DNA from: Micropterix aruncella
Taxonomy: Eukaryota > Arthropoda > Insecta > Lepidoptera > Micropterigidae
Direction of reading: 5' to 3'
Length of the DNA stretch: 64,000 nt
Assembly: GCA_944548615.1 (NCBI GenBank)
Contig: OX155951.1
Location: 41,890,113-41,954,112, forward strand
This document shows, in pieces, positions 12,626 to 23,398 of the stretch. Position 1 is the stretch's first letter. Each line of letters opens with the position of its first letter. The translations under genes and the position numbers were made by a program. The notes below the pieces were generated by a model. That model worked only from the letters and a program-made list of their open reading frames with translations, made no database searches and had not been told where the DNA came from.

Positions 12626-13024
12626 TTAAAATCAAAATGTATGCTCATAACGACGTTTTAAAATATAGTGAAAACAGCATCGTAATTATAGTGAAAACAG
12701 CAATGTGAATTGTTTTATTGTAAATTGTTACGTCTTTGTTTACAATTGTTTTGTTGTAAATCGTTATGTCTTTGTTTTTGTTAATTGGGAAGTTGGGAGT
12801 GTTTTACTATATGATTTTTTGGCCTAATTGAGTGACTAGTTTAATATTAATTTAATTTCATTCATGTGATTGTAATGGCTGTCATTGCAATGGTTGTAAG
12901 TGAAAAAAAACTCTTCTATTATCTTATCTTATCTTTGATAGTAATACACTACAAATGTGCTACTGCGTGCGTGCACGCCCGTGCGGCGTGAAGCTTTGGA
13001 ACAGTGCTGCTGACAGGATCGCGT
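12626..13024. other. No recognised gene
   Basis: AT-rich with an imperfect repeat of the phrase TTGTTTACAATTGTTTTATTGTAAAT near 12710-12770. No coding signal. Confidence 0.35.
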
Positions 13025-13160
13025 CCTAGTCATACTGAAACAAGTCATGCGAACTATAGCCAGCGTGCCACATAATGCCTCCGCCAGACACCTCTTCCGA
13101 GAGCTGAATATCCTTACCGTCCATGTGCATAATAGAGGTAGCGATGCACGTGAAAAACAA
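13025..13160 (+). pseudogene. LINE C-terminal fragment (post-RT region)
   Basis: Plus-strand translation gives ILKQVMRTIASVPHNASARH then LFRELNILTV. This resembles the 'kraiR-I..a..r.scr.lFkeLgILtv' block after the RT domain in jockey/CR1-type elements. About 45 codons survive, with a stop just upstream. The open reading on the other strand here is a shadow. Confidence 0.55.
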
Positions 13161-13315
13161 TCTGCAGATTTCCACATAAATGGCCGAAGCCATGACTATC
13201 CATAGCTGTCCGGCCAGACACCCACTGTCGAGTCCGGGAGACTTGCCGACATTTTCGGACCAAAAATTAAGTAAACTCCAACTAATGAGTTTTGAAATAG
13301 GTTTAAAATGTTGTA

Positions 13316-13804
13316 AAACGCTGCCTTAAAGATGAGAGATATATGATTAAATTCTAGAGAAAGTTGTAGATCTTGGTAATGCCTACAAAAAATTCAGCGA
13401 CAGCATATGTCTAAATATTATATTTAAGCCACAAAAAGTGGTTTTTTATATTATAAAAATAATTTAAATCATGTTTATTGGTCATATTATCAACAATTAT
13501 AAATTCATATCAAAATAAGTAAATTTATCGTCTCAAGTTTTTAAAACAAAAGGCTTTTCCCTTTTACTGCATATAATTTCCCTTTCACTGCATACATGGT
13601 TAAATAGATAAGACACTCACAAATAAGACACTCACAAGAAGACACACACAAATAACGGTGTTATAGTCAAATTGGCATGCAAATACATACATACATATGC
13701 AGTAAAAATATAACCCTTCTTTTGGCACTCAGTACTAACCGAACCACATAATTTCATCACAAGTAAAAAGTTTTACCGCCCAACGAAGTGGGCACGGGTC
13801 AGCT
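13316..13804 (+). mobile_element. Truncated non-autonomous Helitron
   Basis: Matches the 3' two-thirds of the full-length copies at 49747-50490 and 56398-57102: the block from ACGCTGCCTTAA through GATGAGAGATATATGATTAA to the terminal hairpin region CCCAACGAAGTGGGCACGGG. The 5' TC end is missing and the final CTAG is altered to CTGT, so this is a dead copy. No coding capacity. Confidence 0.75.
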
Positions 13805-14300
13805 GTATGGATATAAATTGGATATTTTCGTGCATGCAATTATGCGAAAGTTCGAATTCTTTTTATTTTCGATTATAATTTAACGCATTCTCTAATTAAA
13901 TTCTTGTATGTTCATTAATTTGCTGTTAGTAGGTAATATTTATTTTACTTTGACGGTAACAGTATGTTTGATCATGAGCATTCCCTATAATGTAATATTA
14001 TATAATATAATTATTTTATTTGTATAAAAAAATTGAGTCATTATTGTAATTATTGTAAACATTGATGGGACATCGGATCGTCTATAAAATAAATTTAATT
14101 TTGTAATAGGTGTTCATTCTACATATTTGTACTATTATAAACTCTAAAATAATGTTGGTAAAGAAAAAGACTAAAGAATGCAGTAACCCCTAGCAATTGG
14201 TTCTTTAGATAAAAAACAAATCAGCTTAATGTAGCAGGCAAGCGAAACACAGTCATGGTGGTACTTAAAGAAGAAGAATAAGAAAATGATAATGTTTTAC
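13805..14300. other. Intron sequence 3' of the minus-strand exon
   Basis: Begins (on the minus strand) with the donor GTAAAACATT immediately after the exon ending at 14301. AT-rich and otherwise featureless. Confidence 0.5.
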
Positions 14301-14472
14301 CTGATCCGTTGTCGGTGTTGTTGTTGTTAGGCCTCCGCCTTTCGGGTACTCTGGGCGGAATCGCGGTTTGGGCGGGAGACGTCGGGGGCGGTCCGGGCGC
14401 ATATTCGCAGCCTCTCTCCGACTTAACACCTCCGTTGCCGGACATCTTGCCGTTCTCATTCTCAATCTGCAA
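14301..14472 (-). CDS. Host-gene exon, proline-rich, product unknown
   Basis: A minus-strand segment lies between a good acceptor (branch-like CTAAT, pyrimidine run, TTTTTAG at 14473-14474; an alternative AG sits six bases in, giving start 14466) and the donor CAG|GTAAAA (exon ends 14301). One frame reads IENENGKMSGNGGVKSERG, then a Pro-rich stretch with AIPPRVPERRRP, then NNNNTDNGSG. GC content and codon use stand out from the AT-rich surroundings. The PPRVPERRRP string looks like a possible SH3-type proline-rich ligand, which is inference. It ends one base into a glycine codon completed by the 6941-7042 exon, about 7.3 kb away. No family recognised. Confidence 0.7.
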
Positions 14473-15358
14473 CTAAAAAGAGAACAATAATTCATTAGGT
14501 GCGATTTGCGTTTGCTAAAATATCATCATAAATGTGGTTGTGTGGTGAAAGGAAGTCGAGATAGTAAAAACGATCAACCTTTCAAAAAATGTTCTACTTT
14601 AGACGCGTCATTCTATACGAATTTCGGCACTTTCGAAAATTACCTATGGAAAACAGAAAAAGTAATTACGGGAACTTATATGTCATTTCTCGTTTGTACG
14701 TTACGCATGACTATCTAAGGGTAAAAGTAGCCACTACTCAATAGGACGCGAGCGTTTATTTAAATGTGCGGTCAGAGTGTACAGGTCGATGTGAACGTAA
14801 GCACTTTTATTTTATTTATTTATTATTTCACACACATTTCAAATAGTAGGTTATATAGTTTAAATTCTACCTTGCTGGAATGATGCCCATTAATCCAGTG
14901 AATAGAGGGGGGTTACCTTACAAATGGTCTGGTAGTTCTGAATTTTTGATATGTTGTCTAGAATGGTTAGTGAGTGTGTAAAATGCAAAATGCAAAATTC
15001 CTTCCCTCCGCGCCCGCCGCCATATTGGAAAAACTGAAAAAAATCGACAATTTCTTCAGATTTTGGCTTATATTTTCGTTTAGGTGAATTTTAGCTAGAA
15101 AAGAGTCACATACAATGTTGTAGAGAATTAAATTTGCTATAATTTACGATTTAAATTTTGTTTCTAGGACAGATAGTTACGGAGATATGCACTTCTTTAA
15201 AAATGAGAAAAATCCCCCCCTCTTTTAATCTCTATTCACTGGACTACATACTAAAATAGACTTTCATGCATTGTTTTTTTTAGTTGGTAAGTGAAACTAG
15301 CTTTGAATTATCTTACACAGAAGTATGACTCATCGCATCTCAATACATAGAGAATACT
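14473..15358. other. Intron sequence upstream of the exon
   Basis: AT-rich. A TTTATT-rich run (about 14805-14832) could be the tail of a minus-strand retroposon. No coding motif seen. Confidence 0.4.
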
Positions 15359-15411
15359 TAAAGGAAATGCAGGAGTAGTTGTCATGGACAACTACTCCTG
15401 CATTGCCTTTA
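15359..15411. repeat. 25-bp inverted repeat with 3-nt loop
   Basis: Arms 15359-15383 and 15387-15411 are complementary except for one mismatch and enclose ATG. Function unknown. Such a tight hairpin can arise by template switching; an RNA hairpin is possible but unsupported. Confidence 0.7.
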
Positions 15412-15612
15412 TTAAAAGAAGATTTAATCGAAGAAGAATTAAATTGAATTACAGAAGTCGGCAATGGTCACTTCGAAACTTAACTCATTTGGTTAGCCTT
15501 GTAAAATTAAATTCATGAAGATTCTCGAAGGAAAAAGGCCATAAGTGTATCAATTTTTAACATTTATATTTGAAAATTTCGGATGTTATTACAAATTTAT
15601 ATTATTTTAAAA

Positions 15613-16215
15613 AATTGAAGTGAGCTGATTAGATCCATTGCCGATATAAACACCTCTGGCTTTCATGATGGCGATAAGTCAGCCGATGAAGGCATCGCAC
15701 GCTGCACGAATGTGGGCCTGGGGGATTCGCTGTCATTCTATGCAAAGCGATTGCCTTGAGCGCATCCAAGTCGAGGTGTTTTTAGTGGATACCGTAGCCC
15801 CCAAAATGCTCGGAATGGAGACCACTTTTGCGTCAAAATACACCTCGTAACATTAGCACCTACGTGCTAATGTTAAATTCCTAAAATCATTATTTTAAGA
15901 CCTTTTCAAGATACACGCTTTTCAACCTTGACACACTGGGCGATAGAAAAGAGCAGAGAGCGATCTTCAGCAATCACTGCTGCTCAAACCATGATAGAAG
16001 CTGATCCTTTCTTTCTGACTGCTATACCTTGCTCAAAATTATCGTTTAACCGTCTCTCTAAACAAACACGGCCATTTTGCTTATTTGCGCTGCTGGGCGA
16101 TGGAAATTATTTCATCTGAAAATACGACCAAAGTTTCACTCACTGGTAAGCGTTTCAGTACCTGGGTTATATATTCAGCCATGCTTCTGTTCAGCCAGCC
16201 ATTTTCTGAACTGCA
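15613..16215 (-). pseudogene. Mariner-like transposase relic
   Basis: Minus-strand translation, with several stops and frame changes, recovers transposase blocks in the right order. They are MAEYITQVLKRL then VVFSDE (first catalytic Asp, near 16110-16122), RKKGSASIMV then a stop in place of Trp then AAVIAEDRSLLF (the usual 'xMVWAAV' block), and a C-terminus QRIPQAHIRAACDAFIG. The later catalytic Asp region is not recognisable, because 15849-15874 is replaced by a palindromic hairpin. Terminal inverted repeats were not found. The copy abuts an LTR beginning at 16231. Confidence 0.75.
15849..15874. repeat. 11-bp perfect palindrome within the mariner relic
   Basis: aacattagcac / gtgctaatgtt arms around a 4-base loop. 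It sits where transposase homology is interrupted, so it may mark a rearrangement point. Confidence 0.7.
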
Positions 16216-16230
16216 GGTAAATCTTGCACT

Positions 16231-16786
16231 TGTAACGGCCCTTAAGTATCGTTAAATGCAATCAACAAATGCATTGATTTCCAGTGAAATGCACTGACAC
16301 AAATTCAGCTTTTATTCTACCTCGTTAGCGATGAATCAGCACTATGAAACAATACTTTTACTCGGAATATTTTCGATTGCATCATTTCTCGGCCTATATA
16401 AACCGGCGAAAAAGCAATCAAAGTATCATTCCTCGAGTGATCAGGTCCCCAAGATAGCGACGGCATACTTCGGTACCCCGGCTTCTTGGTTACCTTTTCC
16501 TTCCTTTCCATTATCGAGGCGAGAAGCATCAGTCTGCATTCCCACAGACTTGAGCCGTGCCCAGTACGAGATACTAGGAGCACAAATACAATCCTTCTCC
16601 ATACACCCTCGTAGCTTCAGGCTAATAGCCAACACATTCGCGTCAATATAACCAATTCGAGAAGCGTTACAAACTGGCAATATCTAACTCTCAATAAACA
16701 CCTTCTGATATACTTAAAATCGACTTTTAATACGGAGATAACCCGCAAGTTGACACCACCACCTCACACCGAATAATTTGGAGTCT
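16231..16786 (+). mobile_element. LTR of a retrotransposon (copy 1)
   Basis: Starts TGTAACGGCC. It has a TATA box (CTATATAAACC, about 16394-16404) and AATAAA about 290 bases later (16693-16698), the layout of an LTR promoter and polyadenylation site. A diverged copy lies inverted at 29391-29966. The similarity stops at GAGTCT (16786) on the right and at TGTAAC on the left, so these are probably the element borders. No gag or pol is adjacent, so it is a solo or orphan LTR. Open readings across it are shadows. Confidence 0.65.
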
Positions 16787-17149
16787 GGTGAGGAGTGGTC
16801 CCCCTCGGTTTGTATTTTGTATATTGGAGTTCATTTTTGACGAACACTCCAGGCCGTCACTCTCAGATCTTTTGCCAATTTTCTTGCCGAGAATTTCGAA
16901 CGATTCGGCCTTTCACCTTCCGAATCAATTACCGGCGAGTTGCTATTCGTTTAAGGTCACTATTGTTGCATTTTACAGTGCCACCAGTAACACTGTAACG
17001 AGTGATTGTAAGATACGCAAACAATTTGTTAACATTGAGATGCTGCAGGTGTGAACAATAGCAAAATCCGAATTTCCACATAAATATAAGGAAATCGCAC
17101 TGTTACGTTAAAACTCCATGATCAATATCTTTCTTGTTTATTATATTAC
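16787..17149. other. No recognised gene
   Basis: Sequence between the LTR and the Penelope fragment. The GTGAGGAGTGG just after the LTR border is only vaguely like a primer-binding site. The plus-strand readings here show no domain. Confidence 0.35.
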
Positions 17150-17765
17150 AGCTAGATTTCACGTAGGGTAGAGGGTTCCACGTAGTAAAGAGTTTAATAC
17201 CGTCATCTCTATCGAAGTTCGGGGTTCATCATATTTCAATGGCTTCCCGGATCATGCGGGGAAAATAAAAATGATCTTTGGATAGCACAATGGAATTTGG
17301 AAACTGCACCCAGTGGTTTGTTCCGCTATCCTATATAATGTTCGCAGATCGCCGATTTTTCTCGCTGAACGTTTTCAACAGCTTTGATGCGTTCAATCAG
17401 TCGAGTGAACTGATTGAACGCATCAAAGCTGTTTGAACAGGCTATGGGCTGTTTCTTCTGTCTAGGCTAAACCACAGCTGCACTCGAGTTTATACACAGC
17501 CAGGGTGAGGGTTCGCAGTGGTATTACATCGTTTACATGCTTCAGAGGTCGACCTATATTTTGTGTCGGTTTGAAGATCGTTTTTACGTCAAATTTGTTT
17601 AGCATCTTACTTATTGGATCTGTGACACCCTTGACGTATGGTAAGAATACTCGTGATCCCCTCGGTTTCTTAGTTTAATCTGTATTGGGTCGTTTGCGTG
17701 TCTCGCGATATTTTCCGTAACCATTTTTCCTAAGGACATCTACTTCATGAAAAAGAAAACGTCCA
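17150..17765 (-). pseudogene. Penelope-like element, RT tail and GIY-YIG endonuclease region (broken)
   Basis: Minus-strand translation reads LPYVKGVTDPISKMLNKFD, IFKPTQNIGRPLKHVNDVIP and then VYKLECSCGL, where the 'VYKxxCxCG' block opens the GIY-YIG endonuclease of Penelope-like elements. Later come ENVQREKSAICEHYIG and PRMIREAIEI followed by TPNFDRDDG, the conserved C-terminus. Several stops and frame changes are present, and 17377-17433 contains an inverted duplication. A second copy of the C-terminal part is at 19531-19770. Dead 5'-truncated copy. Confidence 0.8.
17377..17433. repeat. 25-bp perfect inverted duplication in the Penelope fragment
   Basis: Arms 17377-17401 and 17409-17433 are exact reverse complements around the loop CGAGTGA. 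One arm is normal Penelope coding sequence (LIERIKAV before ENVQRE); the other is its inverted copy. Confidence 0.9.
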
Positions 17766-18530
17766 CCATATGGTGTCCGTATGGCCGGCTCCCGGACTAT
17801 AACGTTTGGATTGCGAACATGTCCGTAAAAGGGCTGCCGGATCCAGATAGGCTCTAGGCAACACGATACTATGATAATGTAGTATTAATAATTTCTAACT
17901 ACTCAGTACCACTAAAAACAGCTAGAAAACATAAAATTAAAAAAAACATATTAAGGAGATGCTGATAGGTCTCCCATTCCTACGATCTGACCGAATTTAA
18001 GGGCCATGGCTTTTCAACATTGTACACATTTAAATGATAGTTTTATATAAGTATTCATGGATTAATTGTCTGACTTTATTGCTTTTATATTACATTAAAG
18101 CAACAGTAATCGAAAAATTGCATCTATAAAAGTAGGTACCTACCCATTGATTATATTGTTTTTCTTATATTATTTTTGACATTTTTAGATTCTATAGTTT
18201 GGATCTATTTTCTTAGTATTTTAGTTATTGATGTCATAAACATTTTGACTGTTTATATGACCTGATTCTAACATAACAATTCACGATTACTTTAAATTAT
18301 TTTATTCAATTATGATACTGATCGAATGAGATTTTCTATTTGGTTTTGAATCTCTCAAACTAGTATCATGGAAAAAAACTATAATAACTACCTGTTACTT
18401 ACAGTATTCATACCAACGTACCTGTCTCAACTTCAATTATCGTACTGGTAAATTTGTTAAAACGTGGACACCCATCAATTTAATGTATTTATTTTTCACT
18501 ATGTTCCTCCTTCCCTTCCTGGTCCCTCCC
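17766..18530. other. Mostly anonymous; short shared block
   Basis: GTGTCCGTATGGCCGGCT, then a CCGGA.TATA stretch (about 17773-17803), recurs at 34687-34720, so it belongs to an interspersed repeat. The rest is AT-rich without coding signal. Confidence 0.4.
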
Positions 18531-18706
18531 TTCCTATCCCCTTTCTTTTCTCGTTTTTTTTTCTCTTATCATTTAGATAATCTTGATGTTATCATTTAGT
18601 GGAAAATTGTCTTTGGTGTAATTTGTATATATATCTTGTTTGACTACTTACTTTTATACACTGTTATTTTCCTGAATAAAAGAAAATAAAATAAAAAATA
18701 AAATAG
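18531..18706 (+). repeat. 3' end of a retroposon
   Basis: CCTGAATAAAAG then AAATAAAAT-type units up to about 18706 look like the polyadenylation signal and tail of a non-LTR element. No coding part remains. Confidence 0.4.
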
Positions 18707-19095
18707 CTTGTATAATATATTACTAACCTATAGTATATTCTGACACGTCCAAGAACAGTATCTTAGCCAATTGGATACGAAAGTAATTTAAAAATAATAA
18801 ATGTAATATTTTATGTTGTCATTCATATGTACATATGTACAACCCCCCCCCCCCCTTCCCTTTCGCTATATATGTGGACCCATTGATATTCTACATAGAA
18901 CGACGTCAACGGTCCGATTATTGACAAGCCACTGCGGCAATTTATCGTTGCCGTAATATCGAAGCGGAGAATATACCCCTCCTTATTTGCCCTGTTGTCA
19001 ATATTGAGGCACGCCTCAGATTGGAAGGCTTGTCATGCTAGTCGAGTAAACAGATGATTACTACTGCCTACTTAGGCCAATTTATACTCGTGTCT
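18707..19095. other. No gene; poly-C run
   Basis: A C run of ~14 (about 18842-18856) is followed by anonymous sequence that may be a decayed upstream part of the gypsy RT relic at 19096. Confidence 0.35.
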
Positions 19096-19260
19096 TCGCC
19101 TCCACGTGGTTGTGTGAGGCTGAGGTATTTACAAATTTATCTGGAAATATCCGAGCCATTCCTGCGGTTTTAATTTACCTTGATGATATCGTCATTTCAG
19201 TAACGAATTGTAAATGTTTTGTATAACGATGACGTCAACGAGCATCTTAATTACAAAAAA
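19096..19260 (+). pseudogene. Ty3/gypsy reverse-transcriptase fragment
   Basis: Plus-strand translation gives AIPAVLIYLDDIVISVTN, where YLDDIVIS is the catalytic RT block of Ty3/gypsy elements, then after a frame change DDVNEHL. The preceding ~25 codons are open but weakly conserved. It is unrelated in detail to the intact element at 39.7-48.0 kb. Confidence 0.55.
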
Positions 19261-19442
19261 AGTGAGAGTTTTAAAGTTTCAACGTTTATTTTAATTCAAC
19301 AAAATCCCGCCAGGGTATAGAGCTTGCAATGAATACATTATTCATAAATCTAATATCGTAATTATATAACTGGCTATCTATGTACTAATTATACTATCGC
19401 ACTCAAAAAACTGTAAAATTCAGCAATCCCATATTATAAATA

Positions 19443-20030
19443 AAATAAAAAACGAATTTACCTCGTGAGCTTTGCAGCACCTGACGTTTCGGCGACGTTG
19501 AAGCCGCCTTTGTCTAGGGTAGACCGAAAGACGTTCAGCGAAAAAAATCGGGGTTCTGCGAACATATATTGGATAGCGGAAGTAACCACTGGATGCAGTA
19601 TCAAAATCCCATTGTGCTATCCAAAGAACAATTCTACTTTCCTCGCATGACCCGGGAAGCCATTGAAATAAGAAGAACCCCGAACTTCAATAGAGACGAC
19701 GGTTACAAACTCTCTTTTACGTGGAACCCTCTTCTTAAAATGTTCCCACCGCCAAAAGCCGAACGCAAGGACGTAAGACAGGATAGAGCGATTGTTGTAT
19801 GCACGACTGATTTTCGAAATTCGCGCGCGTCGAGCCCCCCCCCACCACCGGCGGTAGCGGTATGCGGCCTACCCGCTGAGCAACGGATTGATAGCTCTTT
19901 CAGTCTACCCTAGACATCGGCGGCTGCAAAGTCGCCGAAACGTCGGGTGCTACAAAATTCATGCGGTAAATTTGTTTTTTATCTTTTTTATAATGTCAAA
20001 TAACAGCGATAGTCCTTGATTTTATAATCC
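19443..20030 (+). mobile_element. Penelope-like element copy with inverted terminal repeats
   Basis: The first ~80 bp (19443-19528) and about 19905-19993 are inverted copies of each other, sharing GACGTTTCGGCGAC and TGTCTAGGGTAG. Between them lies the C-terminal Penelope coding end. The same terminal sequence occurs at 34390-34520 and 58195-58280. Penelope-like elements are known to carry LTR-like repeats in direct or inverted arrangement, which fits this structure. Confidence 0.7.
19531..19770 (+). pseudogene. Penelope-like C-terminal coding fragment
   Basis: Reads VQRKKSGFCEHILDSGSNHW, LSKEQFYFPRMTREAIEI and RTPNFNRDDGYKLSFTWNP, the conserved tail after the GIY-YIG domain of Penelope-like elements, in one open frame. 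The upstream RT and endonuclease core is absent. It parallels the copy at 17150-17765 and is better preserved in this stretch. Confidence 0.75.
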
Positions 20031-21614
20031 CATATTATTCATAATCTAGAATAATTAAAAATATATTTACAAAATATACAGAAAAAAATAATGTTGGTTT
20101 TAAAATGAAATAAGAATAAAATCGGAAAAATAAAACTACATTAAAAAACAAATGTTAGGAAACTGAAAAATCATTGATTACATTGTGTAAACATTAAAAT
20201 ATACATTAGATATTAAAAAGCCAATTTAGAAATATCTAAAACCGAATTACGAAATACACATTAATACTCAAGCTAATCCATTATATAACAAAAAAAATTA
20301 TTAAAACACTAAATGTCAATTAACTGTACAAAATTAAACATCACATTGTCTAACTATGAAAAAAAAATAAAATTAAAATGAGAATTTAAAAATGTCCAAA
20401 TAGAAATACCAAATCCGGAACAAGCTATAAAAAAACAATTATCGAACCCGTCGTATTATATTTTTTCTTTCTCGGTGAATCAGGCATACTTTCTCTCTTT
20501 AGCTTCTACCTTGCCACAAATATAATCAATTTACATAGGATATGTTAGTTTACACTTCAGGCTATAGTAGTCGTATAGTAGTCGTAAAAACTTTTTTTTG
20601 TATCCAATTTTCATTACTAAAATAAATAAATAAAAAGTAATACTGTCATATGAATTCTCTTGAAATAAACCGAAACTAAATAAAAAGTCTGACCATTATA
20701 AATGTAGGGTCAATCTTATCTAGTTTCTTATAGAGTAGAATTTTAGTTATTTGGCATCCGATCTACTAAAACATTGAATCTACTATTGTTTCCAGTGTGT
20801 GAGAGTTCCTGTTCTTTCCTAATATAAACTACTCTGAGAAATCATTACAAATCACTTAGGCATCATTACGAACGTCGAAACAACTTCAAAGTGGTGTGCT
20901 TTCTCAAAATTTGCCTAGGGAAATCACGCGCGACTAATAGCTAATACCTATAACCCGATCCGGTAAAGTTTGCGAGTATATAGGAGTGGCGCTAACCTAG
21001 ATTAAGTTGACTCTCGACAAGCTTAAGGATTAGCCTTTTATTATAGGTTTTATTCCTGTACAATGAAGGCGTATAGGGAGTTGCAATCATAAAAAAATCA
21101 GTTGTGTAACACCCCAAGATTTTCCCAGAAATCAAACAACTCCCCTCCCCCCCCCCCCCCCCCCCCTCTCATCACATGATTAGTCAGAGTAGTAATATTC
21201 CTAATTGTGCCACTCTAAGACATTGGGCCATATTCCATTTCTTTAGTGCCTAATTTAGGATCTAAAAACACACTTAAATAATGCCTAATATTCAACTGAT
21301 GTTTTATGGGGCCCCTTTAATGGGGCCTAACGAAGCTTCCTAAATGCATAGCTTATCAGGTCCTAAAATTTACGTTAAGCACAGTTTAGGCTGGTTTTTA
21401 TATTACATTTCTGCGTTGTCACGGCAGATAGGATTAAAATTTGGCTTGTTAGGATCTAATTAAAAACTGTCGGAAATTGAGCATTCTATAACGAGAGCCA
21501 TGTAATCCGATTGTTAAATGAAAATTCTCTTTATTCTGAGATATGCATTTGATATTAATAAGATAGTGTAATAAATAAATACTAATTTATCATTATTTTT
21601 TAAACATAATATTG
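20031..21614. other. No recognised gene; poly-C tract
   Basis: AT-rich stretch with a C-rich run of ~27 bases (about 21140-21170) and a block around 21235-21400 rich in TTAGG/CCTAA-like words that is not a telomere array. No coding motif. Confidence 0.4.
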
Positions 21615-22005
21615 GTCCCAGTGTTCCGTTTCATCTTAGCAGCTAATTCGGGTTTCTCTAGGTGGAAAACTGCACTGGCATGGAAATGACGATGGCGCAG
21701 GTGGAACCGCAAAGCAGTCAACATTATTTGGGTCAGCAACTCATTCTGCATTTGAGATGCATTTTTTCTGAAATTTACATTAAAATAACAACACAGACGA
21801 ACATTCTGAGCGAACATTGCGGCATGTAGCGCGCGGGCCCCGGGAGCTGTCAAATTTAGCACCGATTAGAACGACCATAGACAAAACCGGAAACTCTCAT
21901 ATGTAAGACCCGTTCCAATACAATACCAAAAGACTAGTAATGATTCTTAATTTCTTATATGCTATAACCAACTAAGATTTGGCTAGCGAAAAACGGAACT
22001 TAGGA
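21615..22005 (+). repeat. Dispersed repeat D, copy 1
   Basis: Shares blocks with 30835-31770 (same orientation: the TTCCGTTTC...CAGC segment, GTCAACATTATT, TTTAGCACCGATTAG, CCAACTAAGAT) and with 28870-29130 (inverted: GGGCCCGCG.GCTACATGC, ACCAA.CAAGAT). It is an uncharacterised interspersed element. The minus-strand reading across it has no recognised domain. Confidence 0.6.
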
Positions 22006-22584
22006 TACTACAGTCTTATTTATAGTTTTCAGTATTATGTCCTATTCATAGTTTTCAAAAGTATTCTTCGAGGACGGTGTCAACATTTTTAAAAGTCAGC
22101 GCCTAGTTTTCAGAACTAAGAAAATATTTTTTCCATATGCATTACCCTTTTGCTGGGAAAGTATTGATTTTCGTTGGCTTATTGTCAGTACCGTATTGTC
22201 AGCACGTTTAGGTCATATTATTTTCACTCGCAAAATATCCGTACTGTACATATTGACATCGTTTGTTTCCAAAGCCTTATCCTCGACTTTTTTAAGTCGA
22301 CAGTTACGCCGCGAGTCGTCAATTCGATTCGCTTGCTCTCCCATATGATGTTTGCTCTTTCATAAATTGGAGAGCTTGGGTGGGCAAAGCATTATCCGTG
22401 CCAAAGCTTTTTGTTTGCTCCGCGTCTGCCTAGAGGTTTAGAGGGAATATATAATGACTGTATAGTGTACCTATACCTACTGTATGCCCTTTTCATCGTG
22501 ATTCAATTTTTAATATCTCTAGAAATAAAATCTATATGAACGATATAGATGATATCTTCATATTATTATGGTTATATAAGCGTA
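22006..22584. other. No recognised gene
   Basis: Anonymous AT-rich sequence between repeat D and a Helitron end. Confidence 0.35.
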
Positions 22585-23094
22585 CTAGCTGACCCGTGCC
22601 CACTTCGTTGGTCGGTAAAACTTTTTACTTCTGATGAAATTATGAGTGTGGTTCGGTTAGTACTGAGTGCTATGATTTATTTCCTGACTGCCACAAGAAG
22701 GGTTATATTTTTACCGCATATATATGTATGTATTTGCATACCAATTTGACTATATTACCGTTATTATTGAGTGTCTTCTTGTGAGTGTCTTATTGGTGAG
22801 TGTCCTTTCTCTTTAACCATTTATGCAGTAAAAGTGAAATTATATTCAGTAAAAAGGAAAAGTCTTTTGTTTTAAACACTTGAGACGATAAATTTACTTA
22901 TTTTGATATGAATTCATAATTGTTGATAATATGACCAATAAACATGACCTAACGATTTAAATTATTTTTTAAATATAAAAACTACTTTTTGTGACTTAAA
23001 TATAAAATTTAAACATATGCTGTCACTGACTTTTTGGTAAGCATTATCAAGCTCTACAACTTTTCTCTAGAACTTAATCATATATCTCTCATCG
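22585..23094 (-). mobile_element. Truncated Helitron, minus strand
   Basis: On the minus strand it ends with the hairpin region and CTAG next to a T (22585-22588, A at 22584 on the plus strand), as in Helitrons inserted between A and T. It matches the copies at 49747 and 56398 through GATGAGAGATATATGATTAA, then stops abruptly at about 23094, where family A sequence begins. The 5' end was lost. Confidence 0.8.
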
Positions 23095-23395
23095 TGCACA
23101 CCGTTTCACCGCTTCGTAAGGGAGAGGACCGCGCAAGCGACCTCGAACTCGGAACCAATCGAGAGACCGGAGAAATCTGGTCACAATTGGTAGCAAGGGC
23201 GCGAGTGTCGGCCCGCCAGGTAACATTACTGGCTATCTCGCGGTAAAGGCGTTGGTCTCTTGCGGGTTGTGGCGTAGCTAGACGTCGGATTTGTACTGTC
23301 CAAAGTCTTCTACGCTCACTGCACGGTCGATAGAACGATGAATCGTTAAAACGTCCTGCGGTGACGGGTTCGCCCGTTGTGGTTGACATCTCAAT
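23095..23395 (+). repeat. Family A retroposon, 3' half
   Basis: Matches the 3' halves of the copies at 31105-31629, 39012-48101 and 53161-53865. Landmarks in order are CGTAAGGGAGAGGACCGCGC, GACCTCGAACTC, GGTAAAGGCGTTGG, GTAGCTAGACG and finally GGGTTCGCCCGTTGT followed by TTGACA. Joined at 23396 to an inverted 5' half. Confidence 0.7.
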
Positions 23396-23398
23396 ATG

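Noticed and set aside
12929..13177. 82-codon minus-strand ORF
   Set aside because: Shadow of a plus-strand LINE fragment (13025-13160) that gives recognisable RT-tail sequence.
21235..21400. TTAGG/CCTAA-like words suggesting telomeric repeat
   Set aside because: Not in tandem and irregularly spaced; insect telomere arrays are continuous TTAGG.
22549..22749. 66-codon ORF with a near relative at 50326-50529
   Set aside because: Both are translations of the conserved Helitron 3' end, which is non-coding.
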